Assembly: GCA_019459485.1 (NCBI GenBank)
Contig: JAIBEZ010000098.1
Coordinates: 62,001-126,000 of the forward strand
Source: Prolixibacteraceae bacterium
Lineage (GTDB): Bacteria; Bacteroidota; Bacteroidia; Bacteroidales; Prolixibacteraceae
Length of the DNA: 64,000 nt
Direction of reading: 5' to 3'
The notes below the pieces were generated by a model. It saw nothing but the letters and a program-made list of their open reading frames with translations. It did no database searches and was not told the DNA's origin. The translations under genes and the position numbers were made by a program. Shown here in pieces: positions 45,418-54,890 of this stretch. The first letter of the stretch is position 1. Each line of letters begins with the position of its first letter.

Positions 45418-45704
45418 TTCGAAAGCAAATCTTTATATTGTTTTGCTGCCTCAATTAATTTATCATTTGGTTTGCCCGGATTTGCAATAGCATCAAAGAA
45501 AATTTTACTATCCTTTTCAGAGGCCAGTATAGTTTCTGTTTCCTTAATGATCATTTTTGCTTTTTCCTGAACAGCCGATATAACAAAATCAGACAAGTTG
45601 CGATAACCACCCAATAATGCCGCCCGTTCGAAAATAACTTTCTGTTCTTTCGACAATCGGGTATCAAACCGGGCTTTTTCTGTGTGAGTTTCTGCCGTTT
45701 TCAT
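45414..45704 (-). CDS. DUF1778 antitoxin (TacA-like)
   Basis: The 96-residue protein has a ribbon-helix-helix-like N-terminus (ARFDTRLSKEQKVIFERAA, YRNLSDFVISAV) and a C-terminal tail that should wrap the toxin. DUF1778 proteins bind GNAT toxins and autoregulate. The ATG at 45704 starts the domain; a further ATG six codons upstream is possible. Confidence 0.88.
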   Translation of the reverse strand: MKTAETHTEKARFDTRLSKEQKVIFERAALLGGYRNLSDFVISAVQEKAKMIIKETETILASEKDSKIFFDAIANPGKPNDKLIEAAKQYKDLLSK

Positions 45705-45798
45705 TAGTTTACTTTTTCGCAAACATACCCATATTTTCTATCAGGAACAAATTTGTACGGAAAATATGCGTACAGAATGCTTCCTTCATTTTCAAATT

Positions 45799-47364
45799 CT
45801 ACTCTTTTGGTTCGTATTTAAAAAACTCTTCAGTCGACTGTATTCTGATTTGTCCGCTTCGTCCGCTGTCAGCCCAGCCCATTGCAGAAGGACCTGATTG
45901 TCCGTGTGAACCACTTCTACCGTTGGGATTTCCATAACCACCTCTTCCTCCGTGGCCTCCGCTACCGCCCGATCCGTGCAGTCCACCCGATCCGCCCTTG
46001 CTGCTGGCTGTAATCATATAGCTAAATGGCATCGCGTCATCGGTGAAATACAAGGTGATATTTCCTCCGTATCCGCCCGGACCGCCCAATCCGCCGGGGC
46101 CGCCCCAGCCTCCGTCACCTCCATCACCGCCAGGGCCTTGTTTCACAACTTCAACCACCACTTCAACCACCTCATCAACATACACCGTTTCGCTTACTTC
46201 AACATCTACCTCAATTTCAGTCTCTTTTCCGTCTTTGTCGGTTATTTTTTTCTTTTCCTTCCGGATGACAGTTTTGGTTACCGGTTTTTTAACGATCCGT
46301 TTTTCGATGTGTTTTTCGATCCATTTTTCACCTTCCAGCCCTTCGCCACCAGAGCCGCCATTTCCACCTGAACCTCCAAAACCGCCTGAGCCACCATTCG
46401 ACGAGACATCAAGTTTTCCTCCTTCAGGATTGATCAGGTAGCGAAATTCTTCGCCTGTCCATAAATTTTGTGCATACACGTAAAGCAAGTCGCAGTTTAA
46501 AACCGAATCGCGGTAAAGGTCAGCCCAAACCCCTATTTCAGGACCATCGGAACCAAATTCGCCATCATGACCCGCCTGCCCGTGATAACCATGATTTCCC
46601 GCCGAGCCGGAACTTCCGCTCATACCGGAAAAGCCGGGTGTACCTGAACTGCCTCTCAAATCAAGCCTGTAGGTATGTTTGTAATCAAGCAAAACCGAAA
46701 AAGTGTCGGCTACTGAATTGTTTCGCAATGAATTGACAATTAACGAGGAACGATGGTTCTCAATCATGGTGAAATCCGGTTCAATGGTAAATCTTCCATT
46801 TTTCCACAAACCTCCCTTTCCTGAAAACTGGAAGTTTTCCGATTCACGGCTGTTTCGCAAATCGGAACAGATTCTGATCTGGCCGTTGTTGAATTCGGTA
46901 ATTAGTTCACCTTTTATCTGACTTCCGGGCGCCTTATCAAAATAAGAAGTTGGCCGGTATTCAATTTTTGTTTCGAAGTTCAGCGGCAGTAAAAGTTCCT
47001 TGGCAAGTTCAGGCTGTTTTCGTGGCCATGCCTTGATGTCGATGTATTTTCCTTTGGATGGTATAAGCTCCTCATTCACTGAAATGCGACCGGAAAAATC
47101 AGTTCCTCCTGAAACCTCCACTTTGTACCTCATCCACCAAACATTTCCACCGGTCAATCCAACTGTTTTTCTCACTTTTCCATTTTTGTAATATGAAATG
47201 ATCCCGATTCGAAATGATTCGCCCGGTAGAATCAATTGCCGATCATCAAAAACCAGTTGAATCGAATCCGTTTTTGGTGTAAAAAGAAAATTTGCCGCAG
47301 TGCAGTTTATTCCTGGAAACAGGATAGAAGAGAGTATGATCAGATGCAAGAAGAAACTTTTCAT
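45799..47364 (-). CDS. secreted glycine-rich collagen-like protein
   Basis: The 521-residue protein has a signal peptide (about 1-23). An unrecognised N-terminal half (about 24-230) is rich in beta-type sequence. Glycine-rich tracts with collagen-like G-X-Y runs follow (about 233-275, 320-345, 408-440 and 455-500). A charged, valine-rich block (about 345-408, with KKPVTKTVIRKEKKK and DEVVEVVVEVVKQ) separates two of the tracts, and a short beta unit NITLYFTDDAMPFSYMITAS separates others. The function is unknown; a surface or matrix protein is likely. Low complexity makes its homologies hard to judge. Confidence 0.75.
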   Translation of the reverse strand: MKSFFLHLIILSSILFPGINCTAANFLFTPKTDSIQLVFDDRQLILPGESFRIGIISYYKNGKVRKTVGLTGGNVWWMRYKVEVSGGTDFSGRISVNEELIPSKGKYIDIKAWPRKQPELAKELLLPLNFETKIEYRPTSYFDKAPGSQIKGELITEFNNGQIRICSDLRNSRESENFQFSGKGGLWKNGRFTIEPDFTMIENHRSSLIVNSLRNNSVADTFSVLLDYKHTYRLDLRGSSGTPGFSGMSGSSGSAGNHGYHGQAGHDGEFGSDGPEIGVWADLYRDSVLNCDLLYVYAQNLWTGEEFRYLINPEGGKLDVSSNGGSGGFGGSGGNGGSGGEGLEGEKWIEKHIEKRIVKKPVTKTVIRKEKKKITDKDGKETEIEVDVEVSETVYVDEVVEVVVEVVKQGPGGDGGDGGWGGPGGLGGPGGYGGNITLYFTDDAMPFSYMITASSKGGSGGLHGSGGSGGHGGRGGYGNPNGRSGSHGQSGPSAMGWADSGRSGQIRIQSTEEFFKYEPKE

Positions 47365-47537
47365 TGTGCTGAAAATAGGTTTGTGGTAATTCTATGCTAA
47401 ATAACAAAAACCATTCCGATTTATGATGCATAATTAAAACAAATAGTATCCTGGGAAAGCCCATCAATTTCCATGGTCAATGTTAGGATTGGGGTTGAAC
47501 TCAGGTTTCTAATAATTGGATATGCCCCTCATTGTTT

Positions 47538-47545
47538 TACTTTTG
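47538..47545 (+). promoter_or_regulatory. -7 element TACTTTTG upstream of the TauE/SafE gene
   Basis: Exact TAnnTTTG match 23 bases before the start codon. Confidence 0.45.
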
Positions 47546-47568
47546 TGCCCTTATCCTAAAAAAGGTGT

Positions 47569-48324
47569 ATGGAACTGCTCTCCTCGCTGCAAATAAATGC
47601 CCTCGAATGGGTCATTATCATGGCTTGCGGAATGCTGATTGGAATGTCGAAAGTGGGCGTTCCGGGTGTTTCGATGATTGTGGTACCGGCGCTGGCATTT
47701 ATTTTCGGCGCCAAAGCTTCCACCGGAGTTTTGTTACCCATTCTGATGATGGCTGACATTTTTGGAGTGGCTTATTACCGCAGACATGCCAACTGGGGGC
47801 ATTTGATAAAAGTACTGCCATGGGCGGTGGTTGGACTTTTTCTGGCTTTGTGGGTAGGCGAAATGGTGAATGATGAGCAATTTAAAAACCTGATCGCTAT
47901 TTTGGTATTTCTGAGTGTTGGACTGATGCTGTGGCAAGACAAACGAAAAGGAACTCATTTCTTTCCTGACAAATGGTGGTTTGCAGCAACAATGGGTATT
48001 CTGGGTGGTTTTGCAACCATGATCGGCAATGTGGCTGGCCCTGTTTTTGCCATTTATCTGCTGGCCATGCACCTCCCAAAAAACAGTTTTATCGCTACCG
48101 GAGCCTGGTTTTTCATGATCATTAATTTCACCAAATTCCCGCTGCAGCTTTTTGTGTGGAATAACATCAATGCCGAAACATTAATGATCGACCTGATGAC
48201 TTTACCTGCCATCGCGTTGGGTGCTTTCATCGGTTTCAAAGTTGTTAAAATTATTCCCGAACATACTTACCGCGGATTCGTCATTTTGATCACTGTTATT
48301 TCAGCATTCTTATTATTGCTATAA
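47569..48324 (+). CDS. TauE/SafE family permease
   Basis: The 251-residue protein has seven to eight hydrophobic helices and the family pattern GMLIGMSKVGVPGVSMIVVP near residue 21, repeated in spirit at GILGGFATMIGNVAGPVFAIYL (about 143). Members move sulfite, sulfoacetate or related organic anions; the substrate is unknown. It is a single gene upstream of the phosphate block. Confidence 0.9.
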   Translation: MELLSSLQINALEWVIIMACGMLIGMSKVGVPGVSMIVVPALAFIFGAKASTGVLLPILMMADIFGVAYYRRHANWGHLIKVLPWAVVGLFLALWVGEMVNDEQFKNLIAILVFLSVGLMLWQDKRKGTHFFPDKWWFAATMGILGGFATMIGNVAGPVFAIYLLAMHLPKNSFIATGAWFFMIINFTKFPLQLFVWNNINAETLMIDLMTLPAIALGAFIGFKVVKIIPEHTYRGFVILITVISAFLLLL

Positions 48325-48499
48325 TCTTTTTCTGAATTTTTCTTTTCTGATTCTTTTCTACTTATTAAAATCTTTTTGCGGTTTTAATCGTATTGTAATT
48401 GTTTTTTAACCGGATTAAAGATTGCCTGAAAGGTTTAATTGTTTGATATATTGGTAATTTGTGCTTTTATTAGATTACAAACCTGTTAAATTAATCGTT

Positions 48500-48546
48500 T
48501 TGTAATATTTCTGTAACAGGCCTGTAATTGCAGCGATTAATCTTTG
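48500..48546 (+). promoter_or_regulatory. triple PHO-box-like direct repeat and -7 element
   Basis: TTGTAAT (48500-48506), CTGTAAC (48511-48517) and CTGTAAT (48522-48528) are spaced by exactly four bases each, the 7-4-7 layout of PhoB boxes (CTGTCAT in enterobacteria). A -7-like sequence AATCTTTG (48539-48546) follows, close to TAnnTTTG. The porin start is 38 bases downstream. This should put the whole phosphate block under the PhoB protein it encodes. Confidence 0.75.
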
Positions 48547-48583
48547 TACCGGCTTAAAATTCAAAAACAAATCTTGAGTAGAA

Positions 48584-49570
48584 ATGAAAAAAACAATCTT
48601 AACAACCTTATTGATACTTTGTATCGCATTAATTGCAATGTCGCAGGAAACAAAAGAAGCATTTAAACCGCATGGAAAACCAATAATCAGGGTTTTCGGT
48701 AATGCACACACCACGTTTGCTGATGGAGAATCCAAGTCGGCCTTCGAACTTACCCGCGTTTACCTGGGCTACGAGCATTTCTTCAGCGAGAACTTCTCCG
48801 GAACAGTTATTTATGATGTTGGAAATCCGGGTGTAGGCAAATTGCAAATGACCGCTTTTGTTAAAAACGCCTTCCTGAATTACAAACACAACAATCTTTC
48901 GGTCGATTTCGGGATGATTCCTACCACCCAATTTAAGGTTCAGGAGAATTTTTGGGGATACCGCTACATGGAAAAGGTGTTTCAGGATGCGTATGATTTT
49001 GCATCGAGTGCCGATTTGGGAACCAGTGTAACCTATAAATTTAACAGCATACTGAGCGCTGATGTTGCTTTGTATAACGGCGAAGGTTATAAAAAATTAC
49101 AGTCAGACGACTTTCTGAAAACTGCATTTGGATTGACAGTTACACCAGTCAAAGAACTCGTTATTCGGGGAATGGTCGATTTTATGGGAAAAGATAGTGC
49201 ACAAATTACTTATGCAGGATTTATTGGTTACAAAGCAAAAAAGCTGTCGTTGGCAGCCGAATACAATTATCAGAAGAATCATTTGATGATCGATGGCAGA
49301 GACTATTTCGGACCATCTTTTTACGCAACTTATGTGGCTTCAAAAAAGGTAAAACTGCTTGCACGTTATGACAATCTTCAGTCAAATACACTTTCAGGAA
49401 AAACTGTTAACTGGAACCTGGCCAACGATGGTCAGCTTGTTATGGCCGGTGTTGAATATTCACCGGTTTCAGGAATAAAATTAACACCAAATTACCGTGG
49501 CTGGAATCCGGCTAACGAAATAGCGCCCTATGTTTCAACACTAATGTTGAACTGTGAAATAAAATTTTAA
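48584..49570 (+). CDS. phosphate-associated porin (OprO/OprP-like)
   Basis: The 328-residue protein has a signal peptide (about 1-20, ILTTLLILCIALIAMS) and alternating beta-strand sequence to the end, finishing in the aromatic outer-membrane signature LNCEIKF. Motifs such as YLGYEHFFSENFSGTVIYDV are typical of phosphate-selective porin relatives in Bacteroidota. Position directly after the PHO boxes and 19 bases before pstS supports a role in phosphate entry across the outer membrane. Confidence 0.85.
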   Translation: MKKTILTTLLILCIALIAMSQETKEAFKPHGKPIIRVFGNAHTTFADGESKSAFELTRVYLGYEHFFSENFSGTVIYDVGNPGVGKLQMTAFVKNAFLNYKHNNLSVDFGMIPTTQFKVQENFWGYRYMEKVFQDAYDFASSADLGTSVTYKFNSILSADVALYNGEGYKKLQSDDFLKTAFGLTVTPVKELVIRGMVDFMGKDSAQITYAGFIGYKAKKLSLAAEYNYQKNHLMIDGRDYFGPSFYATYVASKKVKLLARYDNLQSNTLSGKTVNWNLANDGQLVMAGVEYSPVSGIKLTPNYRGWNPANEIAPYVSTLMLNCEIKF

Positions 49571-49589
49571 AAATATAAAACAAAAAATC

Positions 49590-50645
49590 ATGAGAACAAT
49601 TATTACCGTATTGGTATTGGCAGTGCTTTTTAGTTCGTGCCAGAATTCAGCTAAAAAAACTTCAAATGAAAAAGTATCCCTGACAGCTGCAGGAGCAACT
49701 TTTCCGCTTCCATTTTACAACCTGGTATTCAAAAATTATACTGAATCAAAAGGCATTCCGGTTACTTACGGAGGTGTTGGCTCTGGTGGTGGTATCCGCA
49801 GCCTGACCGACAAAGTCGTTGATTTTGGGGCAACCGATGCATTTCTTGAAGACGATAAAATGGCCGAAATGCCTGCGCCAATCGTTCACATTCCAACTTG
49901 TTTGGGCGCAGTTGTTATCACTTATAACTTGCCTGGAATTGATGAATTAAAATTATCGAACGAATTGCTTGAGAAAATCTTCATGGGTGAAATTACCAAA
50001 TGGAACGATCCGCTCATCGCTGCCAACAATCCGGGAGTAACATTACCAGCAAAAGATATTTTGTTTGTTCACCGTTCTGATGGAAGCGGAACTACCCAGA
50101 TTTTTTCGGACTACCTGTCCAAGATCAGTACAAAATGGGCTGAAAAGATTGGAGCCGGTAAATCGCTGAACTGGCCGGTTGGTATGGGAGCCAAAGGCAA
50201 TCCGGGAGTTGTGGGAACTATTAGCCAAACTGAAGGCGCCATTGGTTATGTGGGTTCTGAATTTGCTTTTGCACAAAAAACACAGATGGCTCAAGTTCAA
50301 AACAGCGCCGGTGAATATGTTTTACCAACCATGGCTTCGATTAGTGCGGCCGCCAAAGGAAATATTCCCGATGATACCCGCATCATGTTGACCAATTCAA
50401 GCGATCCTGAGTCGTATCCGATCAGCGGTTTTACATGGATAATTCTTTACAAGGAACAGGCTTACAACGGACGTTCATTGGCTCAGGCTGAAGAAACCTT
50501 GAAATTGCTCGATTGGATGGTTAGTTCAGAAGCTCAGGCTGAAGCGCCAAACGTTCATTATGCCCCGCTTACCGAAGATGCTGCTGCCAAGGCAAAAGCG
50601 ATCCTTCGTTCGGTTACTTTTGAAGGAAAAGCAATCCTTAATTAA
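49590..50645 (+). CDS. pstS: phosphate ABC transporter substrate-binding protein
   Basis: PstS captures phosphate in the periplasm and delivers it to PstCA. The 351-residue protein has a lipoprotein signal (cysteine about 17 in LFSSCQNS) and phosphate-binding motifs TAAGATFPLPFY, GGVGSGGGIRSL, VDFGATDAF and HRSDGSGTTQIF. It lies in the order porin-pstS-pstC-pstA-pstB. Confidence 0.96.
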   Translation: MRTIITVLVLAVLFSSCQNSAKKTSNEKVSLTAAGATFPLPFYNLVFKNYTESKGIPVTYGGVGSGGGIRSLTDKVVDFGATDAFLEDDKMAEMPAPIVHIPTCLGAVVITYNLPGIDELKLSNELLEKIFMGEITKWNDPLIAANNPGVTLPAKDILFVHRSDGSGTTQIFSDYLSKISTKWAEKIGAGKSLNWPVGMGAKGNPGVVGTISQTEGAIGYVGSEFAFAQKTQMAQVQNSAGEYVLPTMASISAAAKGNIPDDTRIMLTNSSDPESYPISGFTWIILYKEQAYNGRSLAQAEETLKLLDWMVSSEAQAEAPNVHYAPLTEDAAAKAKAILRSVTFEGKAILN

Positions 50646-50660
50646 GTTTAAACCGGCTAA

Positions 50661-51512
50661 ATGAACAGCGACAAGATTACAAAAATCGTATTATTTTCTG
50701 TTTCATTTATCATCCTGATAGTAGCAGGAGGTATCGTATTTTCTCTTGTGGGAGGTGCGATACCTTCGTTTAAAACTTTTGGATTTGGTTTTATTACCTC
50801 ATCGCATTGGGATCCAACTGATGGCCGTGAAAATTACGGGGCTTTGCCATTTATCGCCGGAACCCTGATTACATCCTTTGCAGCATTGGTCATTAGTTTC
50901 CCACTTTCGTTTGCCACTTCACTTTTCCTGGGCGAGTACTACCGGAATACGCGGGTTGCCAAAATTTTGGGTACGATGGTCGATTTGCTGGCCGGAATTC
51001 CTTCCATCGTATATGGCTTGTGGGGTTTTTATATCCTGCGTCCGTTTCTGATCGGCATCGGTTTTGAAAACCAGGGATTTGGAGTTCTTACTTCAAGTAT
51101 AGTTTTGGCAATAATGATTATTCCTTATGCCACTTCTTTGAGTAACGAAATCATATCAATGGTTCCGAATGATTTGAAGGAAGCTGCCTACTCGCTGGGT
51201 TCAACACGATACGAAGTAATCAGGTATGTAACTGTTCCGGCAGCACGTTCAGGAATTTTTGCCGGATATATTCTGGCTTTTGGAAGGGCTTTGGGCGAAA
51301 CGATGGCGGTTACCATGCTCATCGGAAATTCAAATATCATTCCTGACGGACTCTTCTCGACCGGAAACACCATGGCTTCGGTTATTGCCAATCAGTTTGG
51401 CGAGGCCGACGGACTTAAACTTAGTTCGCTCATCTTTATCGGGTTATTGCTTTTTGTAATTACCGGAATTGTGAACAGCATTGGGAAACTGATCATCAGA
51501 AAAATGAACTAA
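50661..51512 (+). CDS. pstC: phosphate ABC transporter permease PstC
   Basis: The 283-residue membrane protein has six helices and the EAA-type loop NDLKEAAYSLGSTRYEVI, followed by RALGETMAVTMLIGN as in PstC. It forms the membrane channel with PstA. It is 15 bases after pstS and seven before pstA. Confidence 0.96.
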   Translation: MNSDKITKIVLFSVSFIILIVAGGIVFSLVGGAIPSFKTFGFGFITSSHWDPTDGRENYGALPFIAGTLITSFAALVISFPLSFATSLFLGEYYRNTRVAKILGTMVDLLAGIPSIVYGLWGFYILRPFLIGIGFENQGFGVLTSSIVLAIMIIPYATSLSNEIISMVPNDLKEAAYSLGSTRYEVIRYVTVPAARSGIFAGYILAFGRALGETMAVTMLIGNSNIIPDGLFSTGNTMASVIANQFGEADGLKLSSLIFIGLLLFVITGIVNSIGKLIIRKMN

Positions 51513-51518
51513 AATAAA

Positions 51519-52397
51519 ATGAAGGCAATCAACGAAGCGGAGAATATCAGTTCAAGAATCCGGAAAGATCGAGTCTTTTTGGGGCTTGTTGTATTTTTCT
51601 CGGTCATTACGGTTTCACCGATTATACTGATCATTTCGAAGCTGATTGAAAAAGGGTACAAGCAGCTTAGCTTTGGCTTTCTGGTTGAAAAAACACCCGA
51701 TACCATGGAAGCGATGACAGCCATTGCAAACAACGAACTCATTCCGGGTGGTATTGTAAACGGCATATTGGGAACTCTCCTGATGGTGGCCATGGCAGCA
51801 GTAATTGCAATTCCAATCGCAATCATCACCGGTGTTTATCTCTACGAAAATCAGGGTAAATGGCTGGCCAATATCACCAGAAATGTATCAGATATTTTGC
51901 AGGGAGTTCCTTCCATTGTACTTGGATTAATCTCCTACCTTTGGGTGGTAAAATATGTTACCAATGGATTTTCAGCATTGGCCGGAAGTGTTTCGCTGGC
52001 GATTATGATGTTGCCTATGATTGTACGCTCAACCGAAGAAACATTGAAAATGATACCGCAAACGCTCAAGGAAGCAGGACTCGCTTTGGGAATTCCCTAT
52101 TGGCGGGTACTAACCGGAATACTGATCCCGACAGGTTTCAGCGGACTGATGACCGGAATACTGCTTGCTGTTTCGAGGGTCATTGGCGAAACGGCTCCTT
52201 TGATGCTCACCGCATTGGGAAGCCGGGCCATCAATATGAACATATCCAAGCCGACCAGCGCGATTCCTTTGCTGATCTGGGAATTTTACAACGATCCGAA
52301 CATGGTGGATATGATCTGGAGTTCATCACTTTTGCTAATGATTATTGTACTTGCATTCAACCTGACCGCAAAGCAGTTTGCGGCTAACCGAAAATAA
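51519..52397 (+). CDS. pstA: phosphate ABC transporter permease PstA
   Basis: The 292-residue membrane protein has six helices, GVYLYENQGKWLANITRNVS, DILQGVPSIVLGL and the loop PQTLKEAGLALGIPYWRVLT followed by VIGETAPLMLTA. It partners PstC. Spacing to pstB is seven bases. Confidence 0.96.
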   Translation: MKAINEAENISSRIRKDRVFLGLVVFFSVITVSPIILIISKLIEKGYKQLSFGFLVEKTPDTMEAMTAIANNELIPGGIVNGILGTLLMVAMAAVIAIPIAIITGVYLYENQGKWLANITRNVSDILQGVPSIVLGLISYLWVVKYVTNGFSALAGSVSLAIMMLPMIVRSTEETLKMIPQTLKEAGLALGIPYWRVLTGILIPTGFSGLMTGILLAVSRVIGETAPLMLTALGSRAINMNISKPTSAIPLLIWEFYNDPNMVDMIWSSSLLLMIIVLAFNLTAKQFAANRK

Positions 52398-52404
52398 AAT
52401 TTAA

Positions 52405-53184
52405 ATGAACACAAACATATTACAGGTTAAAGATCCCATCCTGGCCATTGAAAATTTATCAGTAGCATACGACAAAAATGTGGCGGTAAAGGATGTAACC
52501 GTCGGAATCAAAAAAAACACCGTGACAGCCATCATGGGACCTTCGGGTTGCGGAAAGAGTACTCTTTTACGCGCGCTCAACCGAATGCACGAACTGTATG
52601 AAAACATTCACACAACGGGTTCGGTAACACTGAACGGCGAAGATATTTTCAAGATGTCGGCCATCAAATTGCGACGGCAAACGGGAATGGTTTTTCAGCG
52701 GCCCAACCCATTCCCTACGATGAGCATTTACGACAATGTTATTGCCGGATACAAGCTGAATGGCATCAATCAGAAAAAGCAGGAACGCGACGAAATTGTG
52801 GAACGTTCGCTGCGTGATGTGGCTTTGTGGGACGAAGTGAAAGATTCGCTCACCAAAAAGGGAACTTTTTTGAGCGGCGGCCAGCAGCAAAGGCTTTGCA
52901 TCGCGCGTGCCCTGGCTTTTAATCCTGAAATTATTTTGCTCGACGAACCAACTTCAGCCCTCGATCCGGTAGCAACTTCCAAAATTGAGGATTTGCTCAT
53001 CACGCTGAAAGAACATTATACGATCATCATGGTCACACACAACATGTCACAGGCTGCCCGTATTTCAGATTATTCGCTGTTTATGTACCTTGGGGAACTG
53101 GTTGAATACGGCAAAACGAAAAACATGTTTACCAATCCGCAGGACAGGCGCACAGAAGAATATCTGACCGGAAAATTCGGTTGA
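52405..53184 (+). CDS. pstB: phosphate ABC transporter ATP-binding protein
   Basis: The 259-residue ATPase has Walker A GPSGCGKST, signature LSGGQQQRLCIARAL, Walker B IILLDEPTSALDP and the H-loop VTHNM, and the PstB-specific QRPNPFPTMSIYDNV. It powers PstCA. It ends before a small hairpin and phoU. Confidence 0.97.
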   Translation: MNTNILQVKDPILAIENLSVAYDKNVAVKDVTVGIKKNTVTAIMGPSGCGKSTLLRALNRMHELYENIHTTGSVTLNGEDIFKMSAIKLRRQTGMVFQRPNPFPTMSIYDNVIAGYKLNGINQKKQERDEIVERSLRDVALWDEVKDSLTKKGTFLSGGQQQRLCIARALAFNPEIILLDEPTSALDPVATSKIEDLLITLKEHYTIIMVTHNMSQAARISDYSLFMYLGELVEYGKTKNMFTNPQDRRTEEYLTGKFG

Positions 53185-53198
53185 CGTTCTGGCTACTG

Positions 53199-53217
53199 GC
53201 CGCTAGCTGCTAGCGGC
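53199..53217. repeat. GCCGCTAG palindrome between pstB and phoU
   Basis: GCCGCTAG/CTAGCGGC with a three-base loop and no T run. It could reduce read-through or mark an mRNA end, leaving phoU-phoB-phoR less expressed; this is untested. Confidence 0.6.
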
Positions 53218-53283
53218 AAGAAGCTATTGTAAGTTGCGAAGACATTCCTAATATTGTTAATGATATAAATAAAGATAAAAACA

Positions 53284-54003
53284 ATGTCAGTAAAAAAAGA
53301 CGAATCGATAAAAGAGATATTGGCTGATTACGAATCACTTGCCAATTTGGTATTGACCCAGCTCGATATTCTGGAAACAATGATTACAAGCAGCGAGTTA
53401 CATCTTACCGATGAGCAGTTGCACACTATTCGCGAAAACGAAGACAAACTGGATAAGTGGGAGGTGAAACTCAGCGATAAAATTGTGAATACCATTGTAC
53501 TTTATCATCCGGTGGCTTCTGAAATACGCCAGCTTATTGCACTTTACCGCATTGTAATTAGTTTGGAACGGATTGGCGATTTAGCCGTGAGCATTACTAA
53601 CTTTATGAAAAAAATAAAAAACGAAGAGGTGTATGCCAGCCTCTCGGATTTTATTTCGAACATGATGATACTGAGTGTTAAAATGGTGAAGAATTCTATG
53701 CTTTCGTTTATCAACAAAGACATGGACCTGGCGATCTGGACCATTAAAAATGAAGCGGTTGTTGACGAATTGAACCGAAAAATGTTGAAAAAAGCCATTG
53801 GTAAAGCCCAGAAATCGGAAGAAAAGAAAAATATCCTGATCAGTTTTATCAACATTAAAGAAATGGTTTCAAACATCGAACGGATTTCGGACCATGCCGC
53901 CAATATTGCCGAGGCTTCAATTTATGCTTACGAAGGCAAAGACATCAGGCATCGCAGAAGAGAAGAACTTGAAGATAAAATAAAACCATCAAACAATGAG
54001 TGA
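53284..54003 (+). CDS. phoU: phosphate transport regulator PhoU
   Basis: PhoU damps the phosphate-starvation response through PstB and PhoR. The 239-residue protein has the two three-helix PhoU repeats, with the metal-binding ISLERIGDLAVSITNF and VSNIERISDHAANIAE motifs. Its stop lies inside the phoB start region (eight-base overlap), so translation is coupled. Confidence 0.95.
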   Translation: MSVKKDESIKEILADYESLANLVLTQLDILETMITSSELHLTDEQLHTIRENEDKLDKWEVKLSDKIVNTIVLYHPVASEIRQLIALYRIVISLERIGDLAVSITNFMKKIKNEEVYASLSDFISNMMILSVKMVKNSMLSFINKDMDLAIWTIKNEAVVDELNRKMLKKAIGKAQKSEEKKNILISFINIKEMVSNIERISDHAANIAEASIYAYEGKDIRHRRREELEDKIKPSNNE

Positions 54004-54676
54004 AGCATACAAAATATTGGTTGTTGACGACGAAAAAGATCTTTGTGAGATCCTTCAGTTCAACCTGGCAAGCGAAGGTTTCGACATCGAGGTAGCCTAT
54101 TCGGGAGAAGAAGCGCTGACCAAGTCGATTGACCGTTTCGATTTGTTGCTGCTCGATGTGATGATGGGTGGAATGTCGGGCTTTAAACTGGCCGACAAAA
54201 TAAGGAAAGAACTGGCACTTTCGGTTCCGATTATTTTCCTGACAGCACGCGAAACTGAAAACGATATGCTGACCGGATTTAACGTTGGCGCCGACGATTA
54301 TCTCTCGAAACCATTTTCAATCAAGGAACTGACGGCCCGTATTAAGGCTGTTCTCCGCCGTGGCAAAACGGTTGAGGTGAAGCCAAAGGTTATTACGATT
54401 GACAGCATGGAACTTGATTTGAACCGCAAATCGGTAACCATCGACAATCTGCCGGTTTTGTTAACCCGTAAGGAGTTCGAGATACTGGTGATGCTGATTT
54501 CGAACAAGGGTAAATACCTTAGCCGACAGGAAATTCTTGACCGGATCTGGAGCGACGACGTAATTGTAACCGAGCGAAATGTGGATGTAAACATTGCCCG
54601 CCTCAGGAAAAAAATAGGAGAATTTGGCAATTGCATCAAAGGCAGGTCGGGCTATGGATACAGCTTTGAAAATTAA
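53996..54676 (+). CDS. phoB: phosphate regulon response regulator PhoB-like
   Basis: The 226-residue protein is an OmpR/PhoB-type regulator. Its receiver has D11-D12, phospho-acceptor D54 (LLLLDVMMGG) and lysine in LSKPF. A winged-helix DNA-binding domain (about 130-226) carries LTRKEFEILVML and RNVDVNIARLRKK. Position between phoU and phoR supports the phosphate role, and the triple CTGTAA box upstream of the block is its likely target. Confidence 0.93.
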   Translation: MSEAYKILVVDDEKDLCEILQFNLASEGFDIEVAYSGEEALTKSIDRFDLLLLDVMMGGMSGFKLADKIRKELALSVPIIFLTARETENDMLTGFNVGADDYLSKPFSIKELTARIKAVLRRGKTVEVKPKVITIDSMELDLNRKSVTIDNLPVLLTRKEFEILVMLISNKGKYLSRQEILDRIWSDDVIVTERNVDVNIARLRKKIGEFGNCIKGRSGYGYSFEN

Positions 54677-54862
54677 GAAATAAGAAACGCCGAATGAGAA
54701 ACAAGGAACATCGAAGTTGCGCCGTTTTACATTTCTTATTTCTCGTTCGATATTCGATATTTTTAAAAAAATAGGAAATAAGAAACGCCGAATAAGAAAC
54801 AAGGAACATCGAAGTAGCGCCGTTTTACATTTCTTATTTCTTGTTCCTCGTTCGATATTTAT
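54675..54862. repeat. about 98-bp tandem duplication in the phoB-phoR gap
   Basis: Two units, starting near 54675 and 54773, share AAATAAGAAACGCCGAAT, AGAAACAAGGAACATCGAAG, GCGCCGTTTTACATTTCTT and CGTTCGATATT. Each unit has internal inverted symmetry (GAAATAAGAA with TTCTTATTTC). Confidence 0.8.
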
Positions 54863-54890
54863 AATGTTTTAATCTTAAAAAATAGAACCC

